Source of the DNA: Floccifex porci
GTDB lineage: Bacteria > Bacillota_I > Bacilli_A > Erysipelotrichales > Erysipelotrichaceae
Length of the DNA stretch: 61,719 nt
Assembly: GCF_009696175.1 (NCBI RefSeq)
Contig: NZ_VUMM01000009.1
Coordinates: 1-61,719 of the forward strand
Direction: 5' to 3'
In this document: positions 54,312 to 61,719 of the stretch, piece by piece
Position numbering within the stretch: position 1 is the first letter of the stretch
Layout: each line of letters opens with the position of its first letter
The notes under the pieces: model-generated
Databases searched by the model: none
Told to the model about the DNA's origin: nothing
The model's input: the letters and a program-made list of their open reading frames with translations, nothing else
Program-made: the position numbers and the translations under genes

Positions 54312-55334
54312 ATGAATATACTAGAAATGTGCAGTATTTTTTTAATTATTGTTGCGAGTTTTATATGTAGTAAAACAGATTTGAAAGAAGGGTTGATTTA
54401 TAACAAGGCTTTGCTTTTATTTGCAGGAATAGCAATACTAGTGGACTTAGTGTATTACGGCTTTTTTGTTCGAGATCTTTTTTTTGATTTTTTATTGAAT
54501 CTAATCATTATCGCTTTGATCAGCACTATTCTATTTTTGAGTAATTCTTATGCTGGTGGTGATAGTAAAATGACGATTGTATTGTCGTTACTCTATCCAG
54601 CAAGATTATATATTGTGTACGGGAATACAAATTTGACTTTATATTTTACTATAGGAATTTCTTTGATTGTAGGGTTTATGTATTTATTAATGAATTCTAT
54701 TTGGTCAATGATTGTAAAAAAAGAAGTAATTTCAAAAGAGTATGTAATTCAAAATTTCAAGATGTTTTTTTCGTCATACTTTAAAGCATTGATATATTTG
54801 TCATTGTTCAATATAATTCTTATTTTCATTGGAAGAAATGGTTTATATCTTAATGAATGGATTACTAGAATAATATGTTTTGTAATAGCTTGGTTTGTTG
54901 GAAAAAATGAAATATTTCATAAAAAAGGAATGTTAATAGGAACGTTTTTGATTACTTTAACGTGTTCAATATTAATGAAGCAGATTCCTATTTCATTAAA
55001 TCCTGAACATTATTATTTGATATTTATTTTATTGTTTTGTCAGATGTTTATTAAAACTAATATATATGAAACAATAAAAATCATTGATTTGAAACCAGGT
55101 ATGATTCTTTCAACTGCCTGCACTTTACCAATGCAACTATCTATTACACCAGGATTGCCTAAAGTTTCAAAAGAAGATTTGAGTAACAGATTAACAAATG
55201 AAGAAATTGATAGTATAAAACTGTGGGCTAAAGCAACAAAAGTCGAAGAATTGATAATAGTGAAAAAAATACCTTTTGCGATTTTTGTTTCGGCAGGTTT
55301 TATTATTTATTTCATTATATGGAGCACATTATGA
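54312..55334 (+). CDS. A24-type prepilin peptidase-like membrane protein
   Basis: 340 residues, about eight membrane segments. The two aspartates of A24 (type IV prepilin-like) peptidases are present: Asp23 in SKTDLKEGLIYNK and Asp84 in AGGDSKM. After the usual peptidase core come extra membrane segments and a soluble loop (about 255-310, LKPGMILSTACTLPMQ), then a final anchor. No pilin or secretion ATPase gene is nearby. The HXS substrate protein at 59169 has a hydrophobic N-terminal segment after an EEGN-P-G stretch and could be its target; that is inference. Confidence 0.75.
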   Translation: MNILEMCSIFLIIVASFICSKTDLKEGLIYNKALLLFAGIAILVDLVYYGFFVRDLFFDFLLNLIIIALISTILFLSNSYAGGDSKMTIVLSLLYPARLYIVYGNTNLTLYFTIGISLIVGFMYLLMNSIWSMIVKKEVISKEYVIQNFKMFFSSYFKALIYLSLFNIILIFIGRNGLYLNEWITRIICFVIAWFVGKNEIFHKKGMLIGTFLITLTCSILMKQIPISLNPEHYYLIFILLFCQMFIKTNIYETIKIIDLKPGMILSTACTLPMQLSITPGLPKVSKEDLSNRLTNEEIDSIKLWAKATKVEELIIVKKIPFAIFVSAGFIIYFIIWSTL

Positions 55335-56434
55335 TTAAAATTAAAAATTATAAAGGATTTTTTAGAATTTTATCTATCGCAAAAAATGAAATGGATCGAA
55401 GAGAATTGGTAGCAAATTGTTTAGATTTTCTCTTTATTACTGAAAATGATGCAACTATCTATCCGGATCAGATTAAATTGACAAATGAAATGAGTGAAGT
55501 GATTGAACTTAATAAATATAATAGCTTCGATGTTATTGAAGTATGGGAAAATGGTTTAGTTTCAAGAAAATATAATGATAAATCAGACGATAATTATTTC
55601 TTTATTACTGGTTCTTGTAACTCAAATTGTATTATGTGCCCATCACCAGATTTTTCTAGAAAAAATAGTAAAGCAGTACCATTACAAGAATTGATTGAAC
55701 TTGCTAGACATATTCCCAAGGACACTCCACACCTGACAATAACAGGGGGAGAACCTTTTATGATAGGAGATCGTATTTTTACTTTTATTGAATATTTAAA
55801 GACATTTTTTCTAAATACTGAGTTTTTATTTCTTACAAACGGAAGAATATTTTCGATCCCAAGATATGTCAAATTATTTAGTGAATGTGCGCCGGCTTAT
55901 TCTGTTGTTGCTATACCAATACATGGATCATGTTCAAAAATACATGATGCAATAACTCGTAGTTCAGGAAGTTTTAATCAGACAAAGTTTGGGATTACTC
56001 AGCTTCTTAGAAATAATATTGCAGTGGAATTGCGACTTGTGACTAATAAAATGAATATTGATGACTTTGAAAAAATAGCTGAATTAATAATTAATGATTT
56101 TAGTACTGTTGCGTATGTCAGCATTATTGCAATGGAAATGACTGGAAATGCTAGACTAAATTATAAAGATGTTTGGATTCCATATAGAGAAACTTTCCAA
56201 AAAATTGAAACAGCCATATTAAAATTGTTAAAAGCAGGAATAGAAGTAAAATTGTATAATTTTCCTCTTTGTACCATATCATCTTCATACTGGTCTATTT
56301 CTAAACAAAGCATTTCATATGAAAAAATTCGTTATAGTAATAAATGTAAAAAATGTAAAGTGAAAACTGAATGTGGAGGAATTTTTTCTGGAACAAAGGA
56401 TCTAGAGGAATCTGAATTGGAGGCAATTATATGA
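55331..56434 (+). CDS. hxsC: Radical-SAM enzyme, HxsC type
   Basis: A 367-residue radical-SAM protein. The iron-sulfur cysteines are C96, C100 and C103 (GSCNSNCIMCPSPD), followed by the GGEP motif (LTITGGEPF). A C-terminal cysteine group (KCKKCKVKTECGG) suggests further cluster binding. The N-terminal 90 residues are the extra domain of HxsC. In His-Xaa-Ser loci HxsC and HxsB occur as a pair. The ATG overlaps the A24 stop, with GGAG six bases upstream. Confidence 0.82.
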   Translation: MIKIKNYKGFFRILSIAKNEMDRRELVANCLDFLFITENDATIYPDQIKLTNEMSEVIELNKYNSFDVIEVWENGLVSRKYNDKSDDNYFFITGSCNSNCIMCPSPDFSRKNSKAVPLQELIELARHIPKDTPHLTITGGEPFMIGDRIFTFIEYLKTFFLNTEFLFLTNGRIFSIPRYVKLFSECAPAYSVVAIPIHGSCSKIHDAITRSSGSFNQTKFGITQLLRNNIAVELRLVTNKMNIDDFEKIAELIINDFSTVAYVSIIAMEMTGNARLNYKDVWIPYRETFQKIETAILKLLKAGIEVKLYNFPLCTISSSYWSISKQSISYEKIRYSNKCKKCKVKTECGGIFSGTKDLEESELEAII

Positions 56435-57825
56435 AATGGAATTATTTTAATTTTAGACAGTTTAAAGATAAGATTTTGATGACCAATGATTTAGGTAAAC
56501 ATATTTTTGTCTCCTTAGAGGATTTCAGAAAAATTATAAATAAAACAATTGATTTGAATTCAGATATAGGAAAAGAATTGATTCAAAAACAGTTTATATA
56601 CGAAGGAACGAATTTACTTTTTTGTAATGAAAATTATAGTAGCATCAGACAAATTAAAAGCCATTTAAATATTGCGACTTCACTACATATATTTGTAGTG
56701 ACTACTGGATGTAATACAAGCTGTATTTATTGTCAAGCAAACAAAGGGAATGAAAATACTAAACTACGAGTTATGGATGAATTGATGGCTGAAAAAGCAG
56801 TTGATATTGCTCTTCAATCACCAAATAAATATTTGAGTTTTGAATTTCAGGGTGGTGAACCATTAATAAATTTTAATGTAATCAAACAAATCGTATTGTA
56901 TGCAGAGCAACATAAAGGAAATCATGAAATATTTTATAATGTTGTAACTAATTTAACATTGATTACTGATGAAATACTTGAATTCTTTAAAAAATACAGA
57001 TTTGATATTTCAACTTCATTAGATGGACCTATTTATGTTCATGATTTTAATCGGCCATATAAATCAGGTAAAGGTACTTTTGAGGATGTAACGCAATCTA
57101 TTAATAAAATTCGCAATGCTGGATTACGTGTTGGTGCCATTCAAACAACAACGCGTCATTCATTGAACTATTCTAAAGAAATTGTAAACACTTATCAAGA
57201 ACTTGGATTTGATAGCATTTTTCTTAGACCTCTTACTCCATTAGGAAAAGCAAATAAATCATGGAATCTTATTGGATATTCAGCTAAAGAATTTTTAGAT
57301 TTTTATCGTAAAGCTCTAGATGAATTATTTACAATCAACAGTAATGGTACTTATATAAAGGAAAATCATGCGGGAATACTATACAGCCGTATTCAAGGTA
57401 ATGCAGAAAATTATATGGAATTACGATCTCCATGTGGTGCAAGTATTGGACAGATTGCTTATTATTCTGATGGAAATATTTTTACATGTGACGAAGGAAG
57501 AATGTTATATGAAATGGGATATGACACATTTAAATTGGGTAATGTTTTTGAGAATTCCTATTATGATTTAATAAATAATGGTGTTAGTAAAACAGTATGT
57601 GCTGCAAGTATTCTTGAAACAATTCCATCTTGTTGCGATTGTGTTTATCAGCCCTATTGTGGAACATGCCCTGTAGTAACTTATTCGAAAAATGATGATA
57701 TTATTGAAAAAAGTCCATTTGGTTATAAATGTACAATATATAGTGGAATAATGGATATTCTTTTTGAAAAAATATTAGAGAATGATAAGAAAATATTAGA
57801 TATACTAGAGATGTGGAGTAATTAA
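56431..57825 (+). CDS. hxsB: Radical-SAM maturase, HxsB type
   Basis: A 464-residue radical-SAM/SPASM enzyme. The SAM cluster is C94, C98, C101 (TGCNTSCIYCQA), then FQGGEPL. The SPASM part carries SPCGAS, FTCDEGR, SCCDCVYQPYCGTCP and a last YKC, enough for two auxiliary clusters. Such maturases modify peptides or proteins, for example by crosslinks at unactivated carbons. The gene overlaps hxsC by four bases. Its likely substrate is the His-rich protein at 59169. Confidence 0.88.
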   Translation: MKWNYFNFRQFKDKILMTNDLGKHIFVSLEDFRKIINKTIDLNSDIGKELIQKQFIYEGTNLLFCNENYSSIRQIKSHLNIATSLHIFVVTTGCNTSCIYCQANKGNENTKLRVMDELMAEKAVDIALQSPNKYLSFEFQGGEPLINFNVIKQIVLYAEQHKGNHEIFYNVVTNLTLITDEILEFFKKYRFDISTSLDGPIYVHDFNRPYKSGKGTFEDVTQSINKIRNAGLRVGAIQTTTRHSLNYSKEIVNTYQELGFDSIFLRPLTPLGKANKSWNLIGYSAKEFLDFYRKALDELFTINSNGTYIKENHAGILYSRIQGNAENYMELRSPCGASIGQIAYYSDGNIFTCDEGRMLYEMGYDTFKLGNVFENSYYDLINNGVSKTVCAASILETIPSCCDCVYQPYCGTCPVVTYSKNDDIIEKSPFGYKCTIYSGIMDILFEKILENDKKILDILEMWSN

Positions 57826-57826
57826 T

Positions 57827-59176
57827 ATGGATGATAAACAAATAAAATCTGATGATAAACAGGATGATGTTGCTGAACAAGTAATAGAAAAAACAACACC
57901 TTTAGAAGAATACAAGAAGGCACGTAAACAAAATAATGGTAAATATATGAAACTATTTTTATTTGTTTTTATTCAAATAGGTTTATGTTTTGGCTTGTTT
58001 ACATTTTCTTATCAAAATGATTTGAACTATAGAGTATTTAAACATATCGAATATAACCTTACAGGAAAAATCCATTTAAAAACAGGAACATATACAGGAG
58101 AAGTAGATTTTGGATATTTAACTGGAAAAGGAATTTTTAATTACAAATCAAGTAGTACGTATAACGGTGAATTTTTAAACAATGAATTATCAGGTATTGG
58201 AAAGTTAAATATTCCATCGAAAGGTGAATATGTTGGGTCTTTTGAAGAGTCTCAAAAAAAAGGAAAAGGAGTTTTTACATGGACAGATGGGTCAACCTAT
58301 GAAGGTCATTGGAGCAATGATGCTTTAAATGGGGAAGGTATCTATACGGATGCAGATGGAATTTCTCTAATTGGAACTTTTCAGAATAATAAAATAAAGT
58401 CAGGGACTTGCGATTTTGAAAATAAAACTGGTAAATATCATTTAAAATTTGAAGATTTTGAAATTGAAAATGCACAAATAGAATTTTCAGATGGAACTGA
58501 ATATATAGGTAAGGCTTCTGCTTCAGCTATAGAAGGAGAAGGGAAGATGACATTCGCAAATGGTGATACATACGAAGGCTCTTTTACCGATGGGAAACGA
58601 TCTGGAAATGGCAAATACACATGGGTGAATGGCGATTATTATGAAGGCAATTGGAATTCAGATCAAATGAGTGGGACAGGAATCTATCATTTTGAAAATG
58701 GTAGCTCAATGTCGGGTGAATTTTTAGAGAATTCTTTTGAAAATGGAACAATAATAATCATTAATTCAAATGGAAAATATACATTTGAATATAAAGATCA
58801 AGAGCTTTTGAATGTGGTAATGGAACTTAAAAATGGTACATATTATTCAGGTACAATTACTGATGGAAAGCTGACGGGAGATGCTGAAATTAAATATTCA
58901 AATGGCGATACATATGAAGGGAAAGTAATTGATGGGAATAAATCTGGATCCGGTATTTATTATTGGGATTCAGGAGCTTGGTATGAAGGATCGTGGGAAA
59001 ATGATCAAATGAATGGTAAAGGTACTTATAGATATTCATCTAAAGAACCAGGGTATAAAATAATTGGTAATTTTTTGAATAGTGCACCTAATGGTGAATG
59101 CCAATATTATGTAAATAGTTCAGATGCATATAAAACAGATTGGGCAAATGGAAAGTGTGTAAAAATTTATGAATAA
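57827..59176 (+). CDS. Membrane-anchored MORN-repeat protein
   Basis: 449 residues: an acidic, Lys-rich N-terminus, one membrane segment at about 44-62, then about a dozen MORN-like units (TYEGHWSNDALNGEGIYT, TYEGSFTDGKRSGNGKYTW and similar) to the end. MORN repeats form elongated beta sheets used as scaffolds. The repeat part would lie outside the cell. GGAG lies upstream and the HXS substrate gene starts in its last codons. A scaffold or anchor for the modified protein is inferred from the context. Confidence 0.8.
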   Translation: MDDKQIKSDDKQDDVAEQVIEKTTPLEEYKKARKQNNGKYMKLFLFVFIQIGLCFGLFTFSYQNDLNYRVFKHIEYNLTGKIHLKTGTYTGEVDFGYLTGKGIFNYKSSSTYNGEFLNNELSGIGKLNIPSKGEYVGSFEESQKKGKGVFTWTDGSTYEGHWSNDALNGEGIYTDADGISLIGTFQNNKIKSGTCDFENKTGKYHLKFEDFEIENAQIEFSDGTEYIGKASASAIEGEGKMTFANGDTYEGSFTDGKRSGNGKYTWVNGDYYEGNWNSDQMSGTGIYHFENGSSMSGEFLENSFENGTIIIINSNGKYTFEYKDQELLNVVMELKNGTYYSGTITDGKLTGDAEIKYSNGDTYEGKVIDGNKSGSGIYYWDSGAWYEGSWENDQMNGKGTYRYSSKEPGYKIIGNFLNSAPNGECQYYVNSSDAYKTDWANGKCVKIYE

Positions 59177-59738
59177 AGATTTTGAAATTTTTCCAACTAT
59201 ACAAAAAAAATTGGAAAATTTAATAGAGGATGAGGAAGGAAATATTCCAGGGAATAGATTATTGATGCTGGGAACTATGATGGTGATTTTAGGAAGTCTG
59301 TTGACAACGGATATTTATGCAACGCATCGGTCTCATAGTTCGCATAGATCTCATAGTTCACATCGATCTAGTAACGGTCATGGGAATCATAGTAATCACG
59401 CTAGTCACAGCAATCATGGAAGTCATGAAAGCCATCAAAGTCATCAAAGTCATACTTCTCATTCTAATACAGCATCGCATTCAAATTCGTTGTATAGTGC
59501 AGAAGGGGATGTCAGATATTCAGCACCAGCTGCTAGTTCAGTTCCAGGAGTTATACCACCTGTATCCAATGCAGATAGTACAATTTCTTTACCTATAATT
59601 AATGAAAATATTGAGATTCCCAATGTTACTCCGGCTTCAAAAATTATTCCTACACTATCTGTGCCAGTCGTAACAGAAACAGTAACAATGGATGTTCCAA
59701 AAGTACAAAATATACCTAACACAGAAAAAATCAAGTGA
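59169..59738 (+). CDS. hxsA: His-Xaa-Ser repeat protein (HxsA-like substrate)
   Basis: A 189-residue protein. It has an acidic leader (residues 1-28), a hydrophobic segment (about 31-50), a His/Ser region (53-104), and a Pro/Val-rich tail. In the middle region His occurs at 53, 56, 59 and so on to 104: 16 of the 18 positions in an exact three-residue register, mostly as H-x-S. This is the hallmark of HxsA, the presumed substrate of HxsB/HxsC. The start overlaps the MORN gene. Modification, export and function are unproven. Confidence 0.85.
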   Translation: MNKDFEIFPTIQKKLENLIEDEEGNIPGNRLLMLGTMMVILGSLLTTDIYATHRSHSSHRSHSSHRSSNGHGNHSNHASHSNHGSHESHQSHQSHTSHSNTASHSNSLYSAEGDVRYSAPAASSVPGVIPPVSNADSTISLPIINENIEIPNVTPASKIIPTLSVPVVTETVTMDVPKVQNIPNTEKIK

Positions 59739-59753
59739 TAGGAGGAATAGGAA

Positions 59754-60854
59754 ATGATTGAAGAAAAACAACGGCAGATAAGTGATAAGCCTTTTGAAGA
59801 AGTTGAGTCGAAAGCACTTGCAACAGCAAAACAAGTAAAAGATGAAGTAAAAGAAAAACTTGAAAAAGAAGATTATTCTGGTTTGAATACCAATCTCTTA
59901 GAAATGACAAAAGATAATAGTCAAAATGAAAAATATATTTTTAAACCTAAAGAACGGAAGAAAGACATTGCTTTTCTTATTTTAATTTTAATTGTAGCAA
60001 TGGCTGAAATATATTTAGCATTTATAGGTGCATTCTCTGCGTTTTTCTCTAAGACGTATTTTATTTCAGGAATCATGATATTGGTATTGTGTTTGATATG
60101 TCTTATTATTAATGCAAGAGTATCATATAAGAGAATTGTCAACATAAGAAAAAATGAAATTTATGAAGTATATTATGATCAATTATATTGTAAATCATAC
60201 TGTTATATTGATGACATGATTCAAAGTTGTAATAGAAACTTGGAACAAGTGCTATCTGATTTACAAGATGCTATAGATCGGAAACTTATTCCACAAGGTC
60301 ATTTTAGCACTGAAAAAAATGTATTTTTTGTATCTGACCATGCATTTTCAAAATATGAGGAGATGGCAGTGGTGTATGATGACTATTTTAAAAAGCAATT
60401 AGAAGAAAGAAAACGGATTCGTGAAAGAACTCCAGAGATCATTAATATTTTAGCAACCGGAGATCAATATGTTGAGAAATTACAGTACATTGAAAATCAA
60501 ATCAGTAATAAGAATATGAAATCTAAAATATTGATGATGAAAAAAACGATAACTTCAATTTTTAGAGAATTGGATATGAATCCTAATTATGTAGGGTCAT
60601 TAAACTTGTTTCTGGATTATTATTTGCCAACAACTGAAAAACTATTAGATACCTATCTTGAAATTGATTCGAAACCGAACATTCCAAATATAAGGAAAGC
60701 TAAGAAAGAAATATATGATAGCATTTTCCTTATTGTTTCGGTATATGAAGGGATTCTGGATCGGCTTTATGAAGATATAGAATTTGATATATCAAGTGAA
60801 GTTTCAGCACTAGAAATAATTACCAGTCAGGAAGGTTTAGCTGATGAAAAATGA
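59754..60854 (+). CDS. XpaC/YceG-like membrane protein (PF10112 type)
   Basis: A 366-residue protein: a charged N-terminal coil, two membrane segments (about 66-85 and 92-112), and a long C-terminal helical domain with the conserved pattern FRELDMNPNYVGSLNLFLDYYLPTTEKLLDTY (in pieces). This matches the family named 5-bromo-4-chloroindolyl phosphate hydrolysis protein (XpaC), which is often paired with TelA. A pair with a TelA-like gene is seen here too. AGGAGG precedes the ATG. The name's enzyme activity is doubtful. Confidence 0.75.
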   Translation: MIEEKQRQISDKPFEEVESKALATAKQVKDEVKEKLEKEDYSGLNTNLLEMTKDNSQNEKYIFKPKERKKDIAFLILILIVAMAEIYLAFIGAFSAFFSKTYFISGIMILVLCLICLIINARVSYKRIVNIRKNEIYEVYYDQLYCKSYCYIDDMIQSCNRNLEQVLSDLQDAIDRKLIPQGHFSTEKNVFFVSDHAFSKYEEMAVVYDDYFKKQLEERKRIRERTPEIINILATGDQYVEKLQYIENQISNKNMKSKILMMKKTITSIFRELDMNPNYVGSLNLFLDYYLPTTEKLLDTYLEIDSKPNIPNIRKAKKEIYDSIFLIVSVYEGILDRLYEDIEFDISSEVSALEIITSQEGLADEK

Positions 60855-61185
60855 AACTAATTATAAAGAAGTCAAAGATATTATTAGTGGACAATTGATT
60901 TTAGGAAATCATGATTCGATTCTCTTATTTGAATCAAAAGTTCAAAACACAATTAATATCTCAATAAGACGAATTTCAACATTATTGCTTTCCCACGATA
61001 ATGAACTTAATGAATTGTGTAGTAGAACAATTGAAGAAATTGATAATTTAAATAGAGAAGTTAAAGAAAGTTCTTTATTTAAAATAGGTAAGAAAAAACA
61101 AATAAAGAAGATATCTGATCATTATCATACTATTTTTGAAATGATTGAGAGTTTAGAAAAGCAATATTGTCACCATTCCGTTTGA
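60844..61185 (+). CDS. Short TelA-like protein, N-terminal part only (113 aa)
   Basis: 113 residues resembling the first third of TelA (toxic-anion resistance family): LILGNHDSILLFESKVQNTI, then LSHDNELNELC, then EIDNLNREVKES. Full TelA proteins are about 350-400 residues; here the frame stops after EKQYCHHSV and the following bases do not continue the family in any frame noticed. It overlaps the XpaC-like gene by 11 bases and ends the operon. It may be truncated, or a short natural form. Confidence 0.55.
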   Translation: MKNETNYKEVKDIISGQLILGNHDSILLFESKVQNTINISIRRISTLLLSHDNELNELCSRTIEEIDNLNREVKESSLFKIGKKKQIKKISDHYHTIFEMIESLEKQYCHHSV

Positions 61186-61555
61186 AAAAAGCCACTATTC
61201 TTTTATAAAACAACCCAGTTTCTTCTAAATTAGTAAGAAGTATATCAAAATAGTGATCAAATACGTACATTCTTAAATAATCATTTTTGTACATATTTAG
61301 ATTAGCAATTATACGTATTTCAGATAGGGTAGTTCATGATAGATAGTTGCAGGGATTTGGTGATGGATTATCTGGTTGATTATCACAAAAACACGGAATG
61401 ATATTTGACTTCAATGAAAAGGAAAAACAATGTCCAATGTGTTTACCAGATTTAAAAATTGTTATGACAGGGAGTCAATTTGTTATTTCGATAGGATGTC
61501 TGAAAGATTGAAATATATTAGTTAATAAAAGGATTCGTTCATGATATAATCCCAC
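61186..61555. other. Gap with decayed sequence between the HXS operon and an IS
   Basis: 370 bases without a gene. A frame near 61428-61511 reads KQCPMCLPDLKIVMTGSQ to a stop and faintly resembles an ATPase fragment, too weak to name. No terminator for the HXS operon is evident. Nothing else is recognised. Confidence 0.35.
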
Positions 61556-61719
61556 TGAAGTAGACACACGAAATAATTAAAATTATCCCATTGATGTGAA
61601 ACTACAAAGGTGGGATTTTTTATATGGGAAGAAAAGCTAAATATACAAAAGAACAAAAGGTACAGGCTTGTGAAGATTATTTAAATAAAAGAAAATCTGC
61701 AGAACAAATAAGGATTGAA
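61556..61719 (+). mobile_element. Left end of an insertion sequence, cut by the window edge
   Basis: A likely IS end near 61556 (TGAAGTAGACACACG) is followed by a hairpin (ATCCCA at 61585, TGGGAT at 61611, then T-run) and a transposase start. The exact end and family cannot be fixed without the right end; an IS3-type element is most likely. Confidence 0.55.
61622..61719 (+). CDS. Transposase, N-terminal fragment (IS3 OrfA type)
   Basis: The first 32 residues (MGRKAKYTKEQKVQACEDYL and on) look like the helix-turn-helix start of IS3-family OrfA transposases. The frame is open to the window end. No good ribosome site is seen; a hairpin with a T-run lies just upstream. Confidence 0.65.

Noticed and set aside
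59317-59598. 93-residue frame overlapping hxsA in another phase
   Set aside because: Arises from the three-base-periodic His/Ser repeats; the hxsA frame fits family, start and operon overlap better.

Overview
The window looks like the chromosome of a low-GC Firmicute. The gene set (PcsB-like M23 hydrolase beside ftsEX, DUF951-ychF pair, Rpn-family genes, mannose-type PTS under a LevR-type activator, reverse rubrerythrin) fits the Erysipelotrichia best, but that placement is inference. Genes are dense, mostly on the + strand, and often overlap at ATGA.

1-7.6 kb: remnants of Rpn-family genes, two tandem tRNA-Ile/tRNA-Ala pairs, then a cell-envelope operon with two different ftsX genes around one ftsE (ftsX, PcsB-like peptidase, ftsE, ftsX, S41 protease), followed by a decayed and an intact Rpn gene. 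7.6-12 kb: TetR regulator with an ABC exporter, and uvrB. 12-14.6 kb: two decaying genes and a complete IS4-family element (12989-14595, 10-bp target duplication) that landed in the loop of a terminator hairpin. 14.6-22.6 kb: ung, folC, a VanY-type carboxypeptidase, glyA, rlmH, pgk, tpiA and an AAC(3)-like acetyltransferase. pgk has a one-base frameshift in a poly-A run. 22.6-35.5 kb: DeoR regulator, PfkB kinase, a 908-residue LevR-type sigma-54 activator, a P-loop kinase, a MATE exporter, and a mannose-family PTS operon behind a near-consensus sigma-54 promoter. That operon also holds rpoN, which has its own poly-A frameshift just before the RpoN box. 35.5-43.5 kb: reverse rubrerythrin, nucleotidyltransferase, secreted NlpC/P60-like protein, nitroreductase, ispF, dtd, ychF, an M50 protease, and a cyclodeaminase-like gene beside a folD that lacks the usual cyclohydrolase residues.

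43.5-61.7 kb is accessory and visibly more AT-rich: a DUF1349 protein, a dead hydrolase, an Imm5-like protein, a complete type II-A-like CRISPR-Cas locus (cas9, tracrRNA, cas1, cas2, a long csn2-like gene, 25 repeats), and then a tightly coupled operon.

That last operon (53.7-61.2 kb) is the most interesting part. It is a Gram-positive version of the little-understood His-Xaa-Ser radical-SAM system: hxsD, a second small HxsD-like gene, an A24 prepilin-peptidase-like gene, two radical-SAM enzymes (HxsC and HxsB types), a membrane-anchored MORN-repeat protein, a substrate-like HxsA protein with His at 16 of 18 positions of a strict three-residue register, an XpaC-like membrane protein and a short TelA-like protein. 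A partial IS element closes the window.
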